This document shows, in pieces, positions 51,289 to 61,774 of a stretch of DNA of 64,000 nucleotides. Where the stretch lies: positions 124,001-188,000 of the forward strand of contig QHSU01000054.1 of NCBI GenBank assembly GCA_003220535.1, in the 5' to 3' direction. The notes under the pieces are model-generated. The model was not told where the DNA came from. It saw nothing but the letters and a program-made list of their open reading frames with translations, and searched no databases. Position numbers and translations under genes: made by a program. The stretch comes from Candidatus Rokuibacteriota bacterium. GTDB lineage: Bacteria; Methylomirabilota; Methylomirabilia; Rokubacteriales; CSP1-6. The first letter of the stretch is position 1. Each line of letters begins with the position of its first letter.

Positions 51289-52214
51289 CCCGCGACGCCG
51301 TCCGATCCGGCGTCCTCGTCATCAACAAGGGACGCGGCGCGACCTCGTTCGACGTCGTGGCGATCGTTCGCCGCTGTCTGGGCGTGCGTCGGATCGGACA
51401 CGCCGGGACGCTCGACCCCGACGCCACCGGGGTGTTGCCGATCCTCGTCGGCGAAGCGACCAAGCTGACGCCCTATCTGGTCGACCAGGACAAGGAGTAC
51501 CTCGCGACCGTCCGGTTCGGGTTGACGACGGACACACACGACGTGACCGGCCGGGTCCTGTCGGAGACGCCGGTGACGGACCTCGAGCGCACCCGCCTGG
51601 AGGCAGCCTGCGCGACGTTCGTCGGCCGCATCCAGCAAGTGCCGCCGATGTACTCGGCGATCCACCACGAGGGGCAACGGCTCTATGAGCTCGCGCGCGC
51701 GGGCATCGAGGTCGAGCGCACGCCCCGGGACGTGACCGTCCACTCGATCCTGGTCGAGGAGCTCGACGGGCCCCGGGCGACGCTGCGCATCGTCTGCGGC
51801 AAGGGGACCTACGTGCGTGTCCTGGCCGCCGACCTGGGGGCTCGGATGGGCTGCGGGGGAGCCATCGAGGCGCTCGTCCGGTGTCGAGTCGGGCCATTCG
51901 AGATCCGTGACGCCGTGTCCTGGCGCGAGTTGACGGACGGTGGGCGGGAGCTCTGGTCCAGGGTGCACTCCGCCGAGACGGCGCTGGTCGGATGGCCGAG
52001 CATCCGTCTGGACGGACATGCCGCGACCGTCTTCGGCCACGGGCAGGCGGCCGACGTGGTTCCGGCCGCCGCAGCGGCCCAGGGCTTCGTACGCGTGCAC
52101 GACGGCGCCGGCCCCATGATCGGCGTCGGCGAGCTGATGGCGGGCGGGAGCAAGGTCAGACCGGTTCGCATCCTTCATGCAGATCGTCCGGGGACTCGAG
52201 TCCTACCGGCCTGA
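51285..52214 (+). CDS. truB: tRNA pseudouridine-55 synthase
   Basis: A 309-residue enzyme that makes pseudouridine at position 55 of the T-loop. The catalytic aspartate is D44 in GHAGTLDPDATGVLPI. KEYLATVRFG and QVPPMYSAIHHEGQRLYELAR are also typical, and the C-terminal PUA-like region (about 225-305) is present. GTG 51285 overlaps nrnA. Its end overlaps ribF by 38 bases, an unusually long overlap. Confidence 0.95.
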   Translation: MTRDAVRSGVLVINKGRGATSFDVVAIVRRCLGVRRIGHAGTLDPDATGVLPILVGEATKLTPYLVDQDKEYLATVRFGLTTDTHDVTGRVLSETPVTDLERTRLEAACATFVGRIQQVPPMYSAIHHEGQRLYELARAGIEVERTPRDVTVHSILVEELDGPRATLRIVCGKGTYVRVLAADLGARMGCGGAIEALVRCRVGPFEIRDAVSWRELTDGGRELWSRVHSAETALVGWPSIRLDGHAATVFGHGQAADVVPAAAAAQGFVRVHDGAGPMIGVGELMAGGSKVRPVRILHADRPGTRVLPA

Positions 52215-53094
52215 CGCCGGACCGAGCGCCGTCGCGCTCGGTGCCTTCGACGGCATCCACCTGGGCCATCGCGCGATCCTCGGGACGGCGGTGGCGCACG
52301 CGCGGCGCGAGAAGCTCCAGGCGCTGGCGTGCACGTTCGACCGTCACCCCATGGAAGTGCTGCAGCCCGATCGCGCCCCTCTTCCCATCACGACGCTGGA
52401 GGAGCGGCTCGAGCTGATCGCGGAGACCGGGATCGACACGACGGTCGTCATTCCATTCACGCCGGACGTTGCGGCGGTCGAAGCCAAGGCTTTCGTGCAC
52501 GACGTCCTGGTCGGAACCCTCGGAGCGCGGGAGATCGTGGTCGGGTTCAATCACCGCTTCGGGCGTGGGGCGCGCGGCGATGCCGGGTTACTCGAGAGCC
52601 TGGCCGGTCCGCTCGGATTTCGTGCCCATGTCGTCCCGGCGTTCATGGTCGATGGGGTGGCCGTGTCGTCGTCGGAGATCCGAGCATCGCTTCAACGAGG
52701 GGATCTCCCGAGCGCCGCACGGCTGCTCGGCCGCCCCTATTCCATTCGCGGCGAAGTCGTCCGAGGGGCCGGACGCGGCCGAACGCTGGGTTTTCCGACT
52801 GCCAACGTGAAGACGGATCGTCCCTTGGGACTCCCGGCCGGCGTCTACGTTTGCCAGGTCACGGTCGGCCCGAGTCGGCATCAGGCTGTCGTCAACGTTG
52901 GGGTGCGGCCGACCTTCGGCGAGACGGAGCTGGCCGTGGAGGCTCATATCCTTGATTTCTCGGGTGATCTGTACGATCGACGGATCTCCCTGACCTTCCT
53001 GACTCGGCTCAGGGAAGAGAAGAAGTTCCCAAACGTCGACGCGCTGCGCCAGCAGATCGCCCTCGACGTAGCTGCAGCGCGCCGGGGCTCGTGA
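52177..53094 (+). CDS. ribF: Bifunctional riboflavin kinase / FAD synthetase
   Basis: A 305-residue enzyme that makes FMN then FAD. The N-terminal adenylyltransferase has [16 protein letters not shown] (nucleotidyltransferase HxGH) and a [14 protein letters not shown] turn. The C-terminal kinase domain has [20 protein letters not shown] and [16 protein letters not shown] 52177 lies inside truB. It is followed by the rpsO leader. Confidence 0.95.
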   Translation: MQIVRGLESYRPDAGPSAVALGAFDGIHLGHRAILGTAVAHARREKLQALACTFDRHPMEVLQPDRAPLPITTLEERLELIAETGIDTTVVIPFTPDVAAVEAKAFVHDVLVGTLGAREIVVGFNHRFGRGARGDAGLLESLAGPLGFRAHVVPAFMVDGVAVSSSEIRASLQRGDLPSAARLLGRPYSIRGEVVRGAGRGRTLGFPTANVKTDRPLGLPAGVYVCQVTVGPSRHQAVVNVGVRPTFGETELAVEAHILDFSGDLYDRRISLTFLTRLREEKKFPNVDALRQQIALDVAAARRGS

Positions 53095-53180
53095 CCGGGC
53101 TTCCGGTTATCTTTACTTCGGCACCACCGCGTGGTACCCTCCGAGCGTATCCCCTGGCAATAAAAGGACTTTTGGGAACC

Positions 53181-53213
53181 CGCCCCGGTGTGGAGCGTCG
53201 GCTCCCTGGGGCG
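53181..53213 (+). promoter_or_regulatory. rpsO leader hairpin, candidate autoregulatory site
   Basis: An outer stem CGCCCCGG (53181-53188) with CTGGGGCG (53206-53213) encloses an inner stem GGAGC-GTCG-GCTCC (53192-53205), separated by a 3-base bulge on the left. It ends 21 bases before the rpsO start, close to its ribosome site (TGGAGGGG). S15 represses its own translation via leader structures in several bacteria; assignment here is inference. Confidence 0.4.
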
Positions 53214-53234
53214 TGGCGATTGGAGGGGCGTTCG

Positions 53235-53504
53235 ATGCCGCTTGCCGTCGACCGGAAAAAGACTCTGATCGAGCAGTTCCGCACCCACGAGGGCGACACG
53301 GGCTCGCCCGAGGTGCAGATCGCTTTGCTCACCGAGCGCATCAACAGCTTGACCGATCATTTCAAGCAGCACACCAAGGACCACCATTCACGCCGGGGGC
53401 TGCTCATGCTCATCGGCAAGCGGCGAGGCCTTTTGGAGTATCTCCGGGCCCGGGCGCCGGAACGGTACCGCGCCATCATAGACAAGCTCGGCATCCGCCG
53501 TTGA
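53235..53504 (+). CDS. rpsO: 30S ribosomal protein S15
   Basis: An 89-residue primary 16S-binding protein, exactly the family length. Motifs include [39 protein letters not shown] and the end [16 protein letters not shown] 53235 has TGGAGGGG upstream. It precedes pnp, as in most bacteria, with a structured 130-base spacer. Confidence 0.97.
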   Translation: MPLAVDRKKTLIEQFRTHEGDTGSPEVQIALLTERINSLTDHFKQHTKDHHSRRGLLMLIGKRRGLLEYLRARAPERYRAIIDKLGIRR

Positions 53505-53544
53505 CGGCGGACTCACTCTTAACTGATCGGTCCTCGGACGGAAC

Positions 53545-53606
53545 GAATCCGGGGGCCCCTGGGCGGGCTGTTTCAGCGTCCGCTCCACACGGCGTTCGCC
53601 GGATTC
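53545..53606 (+). promoter_or_regulatory. pnp leader: nested inverted repeats, candidate RNase-processed stem
   Basis: GAATCCGG (53545-53552) and CCGGATTC (53599-53606) form a perfect 8-bp long-range stem. Inside it GCGGGCTG (53563-53570) pairs with CAGC-GT-CCGC (53574-53583) around TTT with a 2-base bulge. It fills the rpsO-pnp spacer, 28 bases before the pnp start. In E. coli pnp is autoregulated through an RNase III-cut leader stem; this may be a counterpart. Confidence 0.45.
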
Positions 53607-53634
53607 CGGCTGATACGCGAGGACAAGTTTTCGT

Positions 53635-55776
<2,142 letters not shown>

Positions 55777-55787
55777 AAGGCGGGCGT

Positions 55788-57053
55788 GTGACGGAAGGCT
55801 ACCGCAAAGGCTTCCTGCCGAACGGCATCCGGGTCGTCACGGAGCGCATGGAACACGTGCGGTCGGTGGCGGTCGGGGTGTGGGTCGAGACGGGCTCACG
55901 CCACGAGCCCGAGAACCGAGGTGGGATGTCCCATCTCATCGAGCACCTCGTGTTCAAGGGCACGGCCACGCGCAGCGCCGAGGCGATCGCCCGCACGATG
56001 GACTCGGTCGGTGGGCAGATGGATGCCTTCACCACCAAAGAGCACACCTGCTTCTACGTCCAGGTCCTCGACGAGCACCTGCCGCTCGCGGTCGATCTCC
56101 TGACCGATATCCTCCTCCATCCGCTCTTCAACGCCGACGAGCTCGAGCGCGAGAAGTCGGTGGTCCTCCAGGAGATCAAGATGGTGGAGGACACGCCGGA
56201 CGACATCATCCACGATCTCTTCGCAGCGCAGATCTGGGGAGGGCATCCGCTCGGGCGGCCGATCCTGGGGAGCCGCGAGGCGGTGAGCGGCTACGACCGC
56301 ATGACGGCGCTCGGCCACTTCGGCGAAGAATACGTGCCGCCCCGGATCATCATCGCGGTCGCGGGGAACGTCACGCACGACCGGGTCGTCGAGCTGTTCA
56401 GTGCGGGGTTCCAGGGCTTCGATAGGGAAGCGGCTGGACGCACGGCGACCCCGCCGACCCTCAAGCCCGGCGTGAACATCGTCAGCAAGACGCTGGAGCA
56501 GGTCCATTTGATCATGGGCTTCCCCGGCCTCCACCACTCGGCGCCCGAGCGGTATGCGCTGTTCCTGCTCAACGACGTCATCGGCGGCAGCATGTCGTCT
56601 CGACTCTTCCAGGAGGTGCGGGAGCGGGAGGGGTTGGTCTACGCGATCCATTCGGGCGTGCAGGCCTACGTCGACACCGGCACCCTCTATGTGTACGCCG
56701 CGACCGACGAGAAGAACTTCTCCAAGGTGCTGAAGTCGACCCTGAAGGTGCTCCGCGAGCTGAAGAAGACGGGCGTGACGGAAGAGGAGCTGCGCCGCGC
56801 GAAGGACCACCTCAAGGGGAGCCTGATGCTCTCACTCGAGTCCACCTCGAGCCGGATGAACCGCCTGGCCAAGCACGAGATGCACCACGGCACGTTCCTC
56901 TCCATGGACGCGATGCTGGCGGCCATCGACGGCGTGCGACACGAAGAGGTCCAGGCCCTCGTGACCGACCTGCTCGACGAGGATCGCCTCGCGCTGACGA
57001 CGCTGGGCCCGCTGGACCGCCGTAACCTCCCGCGCGAGCTGCTCCACCACTAG
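55788..57053 (+). CDS. M16-family zinc peptidase
   Basis: A 421-residue peptidase of the pitrilysin/MPP-beta type. The inverted zinc motif H-x-x-E-H is H49-L-I-E-H53 in MSHLIEHLVFKGT, and the distal glutamate is in VVLQEIKMVED. The C-terminal half (from about 180) is the non-catalytic repeat with VREREGLVYAIHSGVQAY. It starts 12 bases after pnp and is often found after pnp in bacteria. It probably degrades peptides; no signal sequence is visible. Confidence 0.92.
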   Translation: MTEGYRKGFLPNGIRVVTERMEHVRSVAVGVWVETGSRHEPENRGGMSHLIEHLVFKGTATRSAEAIARTMDSVGGQMDAFTTKEHTCFYVQVLDEHLPLAVDLLTDILLHPLFNADELEREKSVVLQEIKMVEDTPDDIIHDLFAAQIWGGHPLGRPILGSREAVSGYDRMTALGHFGEEYVPPRIIIAVAGNVTHDRVVELFSAGFQGFDREAAGRTATPPTLKPGVNIVSKTLEQVHLIMGFPGLHHSAPERYALFLLNDVIGGSMSSRLFQEVREREGLVYAIHSGVQAYVDTGTLYVYAATDEKNFSKVLKSTLKVLRELKKTGVTEEELRRAKDHLKGSLMLSLESTSSRMNRLAKHEMHHGTFLSMDAMLAAIDGVRHEEVQALVTDLLDEDRLALTTLGPLDRRNLPRELLHH

Positions 57054-57073
57054 GGTCGCTCCAGGCTTCACCC

Positions 57074-57932
57074 GTGGCGACGTTGTCGCAGCCGAAGAGT
57101 GCGAGCCTGTCGGTCAACGGATTGCGGATCCACTATCTCGACTGGGGCCAGGCCGGTGCGTCACCGGTCGTGTGCGTGCACGGCTACACGTCGAGCGCCC
57201 AGGCGTTCAACGCACCGGCTCGACACTTCATGATCGCTTCCACGTCATCGCGCCCGACGTGCGCGGCCACGGGGAGAGTGCCTGGTCCCCGACCGGGTCC
57301 TACCAATACGGGGACCAGGTCAGCGACCTCGCCGGCATCGTGGAGCAGCTTGGACTCCCCCGGTTCACGCTGATCGGCACCTCGATGGGTGGCATCATCG
57401 CGATGGCATACGCGGGAGCGTACCCGGATCGTCTGCTGCGCCTGGTGATTAACGACATCGGTCCCGATGTGGAAGCCGGTACCCAGCGGATCACCCAGAC
57501 GGTCGGCAGCCGGCCGGACGAGTTCGCGACGCTGGAGGACGCGATGGCCTACCGACGCCAGGTGTCGCCGGTCGTCGCCGGCCGCAGCAAGGAAGATCAG
57601 CGAGAGCTGGCGCTGGGTGTGCTCCGGCCTCGCCCCGACGGCCGCTGGACCTGGAAGATGGATCCCGCCTATATCGAGCAGTGCGTGCGGCAAGGTCCCC
57701 CGCCGCGGCCCACGCTGTGGCCCGTCCTCGAGCGCATGACCTGCCCCACCCTGGTGGTGTGGGGCACGGACAGCGATGTCCTCTCCGAGTCTCAGGCGCG
57801 GCGTATGACCCAACGCTGCCGAAGGGACAGCTTGTCGCGGTGCCGGGAGTCGGGCACGCTCCGACGCTCGTGGAGCCGGTCGTCCGCGCCGCGCTGGAAC
57901 GCTTTCTGGGAGGGCCGGGGACGAGCGCATGA
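57074..57932 (+). pseudogene. Alpha/beta hydrolase gene with two frameshifts
   Basis: The product is split over three frames. Frame one (GTG 57074) gives LRIHYLDWGQAGASPVVCVHGYTSS up to about 57230. The next gives DRFHVIAPDVRGHGES, the nucleophile elbow LIGTSMGGIIAMAYAG and TLVVWGTDSDVLS up to about 57810. The third gives TLPKGQLVAVPGVGHAPTLVEP with the catalytic His, ending at TGA 57930-57932. Each shift equals a one-base loss (-1). All triad parts remain (S in GTSMGG, D in GTDSD, H in GVGHAPT), and the ATGA overlap with the next gene is intact. It is either a recent pseudogene or a gene with two sequence errors. Confidence 0.8.
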
Positions 57933-58615
57933 GCTCACGAGTTCTGCTGTTCGATCTCGACGGCACGCTGACCGATTCGAGGCCGGGCATCGTGCGCTGC
58001 TTCAGGCACGCGCTCGAGAGCCTCGAGAGACCGTGTCCACCGGATGATGTGCTGGCCTCGTTCATTGGCCCGCCCCTCCGGGGCGCCTTCGCGACACTTC
58101 TCGACAGTTCCGACCCTGCACTGATCGATGCCGCCGTGGCTCGGTATCGAGCGCGACTTTCGTCGACGGGGCTCTACGAGAACCAGGTCTACGACGGCGT
58201 GCCCGAGATGCTGGAGCGCTCGAAGCCCATGGCCTCGGCCCTGTTCATCGTGACCGCCAAGCTGACCGTCTTCGCAGAGCGCGTCGTCAGGCACTTCGGA
58301 CTCGATCACCACTTCGCCGCCATCTATGGATCGGAGCTCGATGGCCGATTCGAGGAGAAGGCCGATCTGGTCGCGCATGTCCTGGCCATCAGGAGGATTC
58401 CGTCCGAGGCCGCCATCATGATCGGCGACCGAGCTGTGGATATCCGGGCCGCCCGGGCCAACGGCATCCGAGCGGTCGGGGTCTTATGGGGTTACGGATC
58501 CGAGCGCGAGCTTGTGGATACGGGTGTGGATGAATTGTGCGTTGCGCCCGGCGACATGGCCTCGTGCCTTGCCAGAATCGCGACCCTCCCGGGGAGGTCG
58601 CCCCTCTCCAGGTAG
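57929..58615 (+). CDS. HAD-superfamily hydrolase (phosphoglycolate phosphatase-like)
   Basis: A 228-residue phosphatase. Motif I is LLFDLDGTLTDS (nucleophile Asp), motif II the Thr in LFIVTAKLT, motif III the Lys in FEEKADLV, and motif IV IMIGDRAVDIRAARANG. The alpha-helical cap lies at about 18-90. It resembles Gph/PGPase-type enzymes acting on small phosphate esters; exact substrate unknown. ATG 57929 overlaps the hydrolase stop. A 74-base gap follows before purB. Confidence 0.88.
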   Translation: MSSRVLLFDLDGTLTDSRPGIVRCFRHALESLERPCPPDDVLASFIGPPLRGAFATLLDSSDPALIDAAVARYRARLSSTGLYENQVYDGVPEMLERSKPMASALFIVTAKLTVFAERVVRHFGLDHHFAAIYGSELDGRFEEKADLVAHVLAIRRIPSEAAIMIGDRAVDIRAARANGIRAVGVLWGYGSERELVDTGVDELCVAPGDMASCLARIATLPGRSPLSR

Positions 58616-58689
58616 CTCGCGGCCGCTACATGTTGTGCTCGCCTCAACTCCCACTTCCATCGTTAGCGGTTTTGCTCTATGGTGGGGGC

Positions 58690-59988
58690 GTGATTGACCG
58701 CTACACCCGCCCGGAAATGGGTCGCATCTGGAGCGAGGAGTCCAAGTACCAGGCGTGGCTCAGAGTCGAGCTTGCCGTGTGCGAGGCGTACGCGCGGCGC
58801 GGTCGCATCCCCGCGGACGCGATGGCCCGCATTCGCCAGCGGGCCAGGGTCGACGTCGCGCGGATCCTCGTCATCCAGGAGCGCGTCAAGCACGAGATGA
58901 TCGCGCTGCTGACCAGCCTCGAGGAGCAGGTCGGCGAGGACTCGCGCTTCATCCACATCGGCCTGACGACCAGCGATGTGTGGGATACCGCGACCGCCCT
59001 CCAGCTCAGAGACGCGGTGGATCTTCTGATCGAGGGCCAGGAGCGTCTCGAGAAGGCGCTCGGCATGCTGGCGCTCCGCCACAAGGACACGCTGACCATC
59101 GGCCGGACCCACGGCGTTCACGCCGAGCCCACCACCTTCGGGCTCAAGGTGGCGGTCTGGTACACCGAAGCCGGCCGAAACCTCGAGCGACTGCGCCGGG
59201 CCCGGGCGACGATCTCGGTCGGCAAGCTCTCGGGCGCGGTAGGGAACTTCGCCCACGTCGAGCCCGACCTCGAGGCCGAGGTGTGCCGGGAGCTCGGTCT
59301 GGAAGCAGCCCCCGTCTCCACGCAGATCGTGCAGCGCGACCGTCACGCCGAGTTCTGCGCGATGCTCGCGGTGGCCGCGGCCTCGCTCGAGAAGATCGCC
59401 CTCGAGGTGCGGGGCCTCCAGCGCACGGAAGTTCTCGAGGCGCAGGAGCCGTTCGGCGAGGGTCAGAAGGGCTCGAGCGCGATGCCCCACAAGCGCAATC
59501 CGGAGCTGGCCGAGCGCGTTTGCGGGCTCGCGCGTCTCGTCCGGACCAATGCGCTGGCGGCCCTGGAAAACGTGGCGCTGTGGCACGAGCGCGACATCAG
59601 TCACTCCTCGGTCGAGCGCGTCATCCTGCCGGACTCGACGATCGTGCTGGACTATCTCCTCCACCTCACCACGTTCATCGTCGAGGGGCTCGACGTCGAC
59701 CCGGCCCGGATGATCGAGAATCTCGAGCTGAGCCACGGCCTGGTGTACTCGCAGCGCGTGCTGTTGAAGCTCACCGACGCGGGCCTTCCGCGCCAGGCTG
59801 CCTATGAGATCGTCCAGCGGAACGCGATGCGTGCCTGGAAAGACCGCCGGCCGTTCTTCGAGCTGCTCGCCGCCGATGCCCAGGTGACGGCGCAGCTCTC
59901 GGCCGACGAGCTGAAGAGCTGTTTCGACCCCGCGTTCTACCTGAAGAACGTCGACGCCATCTTCAAGCGGCTGGGGCTCATCCAGTGA
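58690..59988 (+). CDS. purB: Adenylosuccinate lyase
   Basis: A 432-residue homotetrameric lyase that acts twice in purine synthesis (SAICAR to AICAR, and adenylosuccinate to AMP). It opens IDRYTRPEMGRIWSEESKYQAWLRVE (in part: RYTRPEMGRIWSEESKYQAW). The catalytic His lies in GRTHGVHAEPTTFG and the signature loop with the catalytic Ser is GSSAMPHKRNPELAE. GTG 58690 sits after GGTGGGGGC. It heads the purB-purC-purS-purQ-purL cluster. Confidence 0.95.
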   Translation: MIDRYTRPEMGRIWSEESKYQAWLRVELAVCEAYARRGRIPADAMARIRQRARVDVARILVIQERVKHEMIALLTSLEEQVGEDSRFIHIGLTTSDVWDTATALQLRDAVDLLIEGQERLEKALGMLALRHKDTLTIGRTHGVHAEPTTFGLKVAVWYTEAGRNLERLRRARATISVGKLSGAVGNFAHVEPDLEAEVCRELGLEAAPVSTQIVQRDRHAEFCAMLAVAAASLEKIALEVRGLQRTEVLEAQEPFGEGQKGSSAMPHKRNPELAERVCGLARLVRTNALAALENVALWHERDISHSSVERVILPDSTIVLDYLLHLTTFIVEGLDVDPARMIENLELSHGLVYSQRVLLKLTDAGLPRQAAYEIVQRNAMRAWKDRRPFFELLAADAQVTAQLSADELKSCFDPAFYLKNVDAIFKRLGLIQ

Positions 59989-60002
59989 GAGTGAGGGTGC
60001 CG

Positions 60003-60776
60003 ATGCACGTCGAGGCGCGTGAGAAGCTCTACGAGGGTAAGGCGAAGATCGTCTACGAAACGAACCAGCCCGGCGTGATCATCCAGTACTTCAAGGACGA
60101 CGCGACGGCCTTCAACGCCCTGAAGAAGGGGACCATCGTCGGCAAAGGCGTCATCAACAATCGGATGTCCGCGGCCCTGTTCGAGGTGCTGCAGCGCGCC
60201 CGGGTCCCGACGCACTTCCTCCGGACCCTGTCGGATCGGGAGATGCTCTGCCACCGACTCGACATCATCAAGATCGAGACGATCGTGCGGAACATCGTCG
60301 CCGGGAGCCTCGCGAAGCGGACGGGCCTCGAGGAGGGCACGCCGATCAAGCAGCCGATCGTCGAGCTCTACTACAAGTCCGATGCGCTCGGCGACCCGAT
60401 GCTCAACGACGATCACGTCCGGATGCTGCGGCTGGCGACCCCCGGCGAGCTGGCCTGGATGAAGCGCACGGCCCTGAAGATCAACTCGATCCTGCGACCG
60501 CACCTGGCTCGCCGCGGGCTCCTCCTGGTGGACTTCAAGCTCGAGTTCGGGCGCCGCGGCCGGAAGCTCTACCTGGGCGACGAGATCTCGCCCGACACCT
60601 GCCGGCTCTGGGACAGCCGCAGCAAGGAGCGGCTCGACAAGGATCGCTTCCGCCGCGATCTGGGCGGTGTCGAGGAAGCCTACCAGGAGGTGTTCCGCCG
60701 CCTCGTGACGGAGCCACACGGACCTGACTCAGGCCACCGCCGATCCAACGCGGGCTCACGGATCCCGCTCCAATGA
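60003..60776 (+). CDS. purC: SAICAR synthase
   Basis: A 257-residue enzyme that joins aspartate to CAIR with ATP. It begins REKLYEGKAKIVYET, has FKDDATAFNALKKG, RNIVAGSLAKRTG and LVDFKLEFG, and GDEISPDTCRLWD, the second signature. ATG 60003 fits the family start; GTG 59985 is an alternative. A short basic tail past residue 235 is not conserved. It overlaps purS (ATGA). Confidence 0.95.
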   Translation: MHVEAREKLYEGKAKIVYETNQPGVIIQYFKDDATAFNALKKGTIVGKGVINNRMSAALFEVLQRARVPTHFLRTLSDREMLCHRLDIIKIETIVRNIVAGSLAKRTGLEEGTPIKQPIVELYYKSDALGDPMLNDDHVRMLRLATPGELAWMKRTALKINSILRPHLARRGLLLVDFKLEFGRRGRKLYLGDEISPDTCRLWDSRSKERLDKDRFRRDLGGVEEAYQEVFRRLVTEPHGPDSGHRRSNAGSRIPLQ

Positions 60777-61042
60777 AGGCCCGGGTGCTCGTGCGGCTCA
60801 AGCCCGGCATCATGGACGTGCAAGGCGCGGCGGTGAAGCGCGCGCTCGCCGGGCTCGGATTCTCCGAGCTCACCGATCTCCGGGTCGGCAAGGTCATCGA
60901 CATCGACCTGGAGGGGAGGACGCCGGGAGAGGCTCGCGCGCGTGTGACCGAGATGTGCCGGCAGCTCCTGGCCAACCCGATCCTGGAGGAGTACACGATC
61001 GAGACCGTCGACGACCTTGCCCCGCGAGAGGTCGCACGCTAA
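60773..61042 (+). CDS. purS: FGAM synthase subunit PurS
   Basis: An 89-residue small subunit that bridges PurL and PurQ in the three-part FGAM synthase found outside gammaproteobacteria. The sequence ARVLVRLKPGIMDVQGAAVKRAL and GKVIDIDLEG is typical, as is NPILEEYTIE near the end. It is translationally coupled to purC and 12 bases before purQ. Confidence 0.95.
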   Translation: MKARVLVRLKPGIMDVQGAAVKRALAGLGFSELTDLRVGKVIDIDLEGRTPGEARARVTEMCRQLLANPILEEYTIETVDDLAPREVAR

Positions 61043-61054
61043 GATGAGTGCGCC

Positions 61055-61768
61055 ATGAGATTCGGTGTCGTCGTGTTTCCGGGCACGTGGAGCGACTGCG
61101 ACTTCCACTACGTGATTTCGGAAGTGCTGCACCAGCCGGTTCGGTACGTCTGGCACCGCGAGCGCGAGCTCGGCCAGCTCGACTGCGTCGTTCTTCCTGG
61201 CGGCTTCTCGTACGGCGACTACCTGCGGGCCGGCGCGGTGGCGGGGCGCTCGCCGGTCGTCGAGGCGCTCCGCGATTTCGTCGCCGGGGGCGGGATCGTT
61301 CTCGGGTCCTGCAACGGATTCCAGATCCTGTGCGAGGCCGGGCTCCTGCCGGGCGTCCTCACGCGAAACGAGTGCCTGCAGTACCGCTGTCAGTCGAGTC
61401 ACCTGGTCGTGGAAAACGTCGAGACGCCCTTCACACGGGGTCTCCGGCTGGGCCAGGTGTTGACGATGCCGATCTCCCACGGGGAAGGGAAGTATCACGC
61501 CGACCCCGAGACGATCGTCCGACTCAAGCAGCAGAATCTGATCGTCTTCCGGTACGCGGAGGCCGACGGCAGAGTCACGAAGGCCAGCAACCCCAACGGA
61601 TCGCTCGACAATATCGCGGGGATCGTCAACCCCGAGGGCACGGTGCTGGGGATGATGCCCCATCCCGAGCGGGCATCCGAGACGGCGATGGGCGGCACCG
61701 ACGGGCTCCTGATATTCCAGTCCCTCCTCGGAAGCCTCGTCGAGGATGGCAGCTTCCTCAAGCGGTAA
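61055..61768 (+). CDS. purQ: FGAM synthase glutaminase subunit PurQ
   Basis: A 237-residue class I glutamine amidotransferase that feeds ammonia to PurL. The nucleophile is C86 in VLGSCNGFQIL, and the His/Glu of the triad are in MMPHPERASE. FGVVVFPGTWSDCD marks the N-terminus. It lies between purS and purL with gaps of 12 and 6 bases. Confidence 0.95.
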   Translation: MRFGVVVFPGTWSDCDFHYVISEVLHQPVRYVWHRERELGQLDCVVLPGGFSYGDYLRAGAVAGRSPVVEALRDFVAGGGIVLGSCNGFQILCEAGLLPGVLTRNECLQYRCQSSHLVVENVETPFTRGLRLGQVLTMPISHGEGKYHADPETIVRLKQQNLIVFRYAEADGRVTKASNPNGSLDNIAGIVNPEGTVLGMMPHPERASETAMGGTDGLLIFQSLLGSLVEDGSFLKR

Positions 61769-61774
61769 CCTGGG

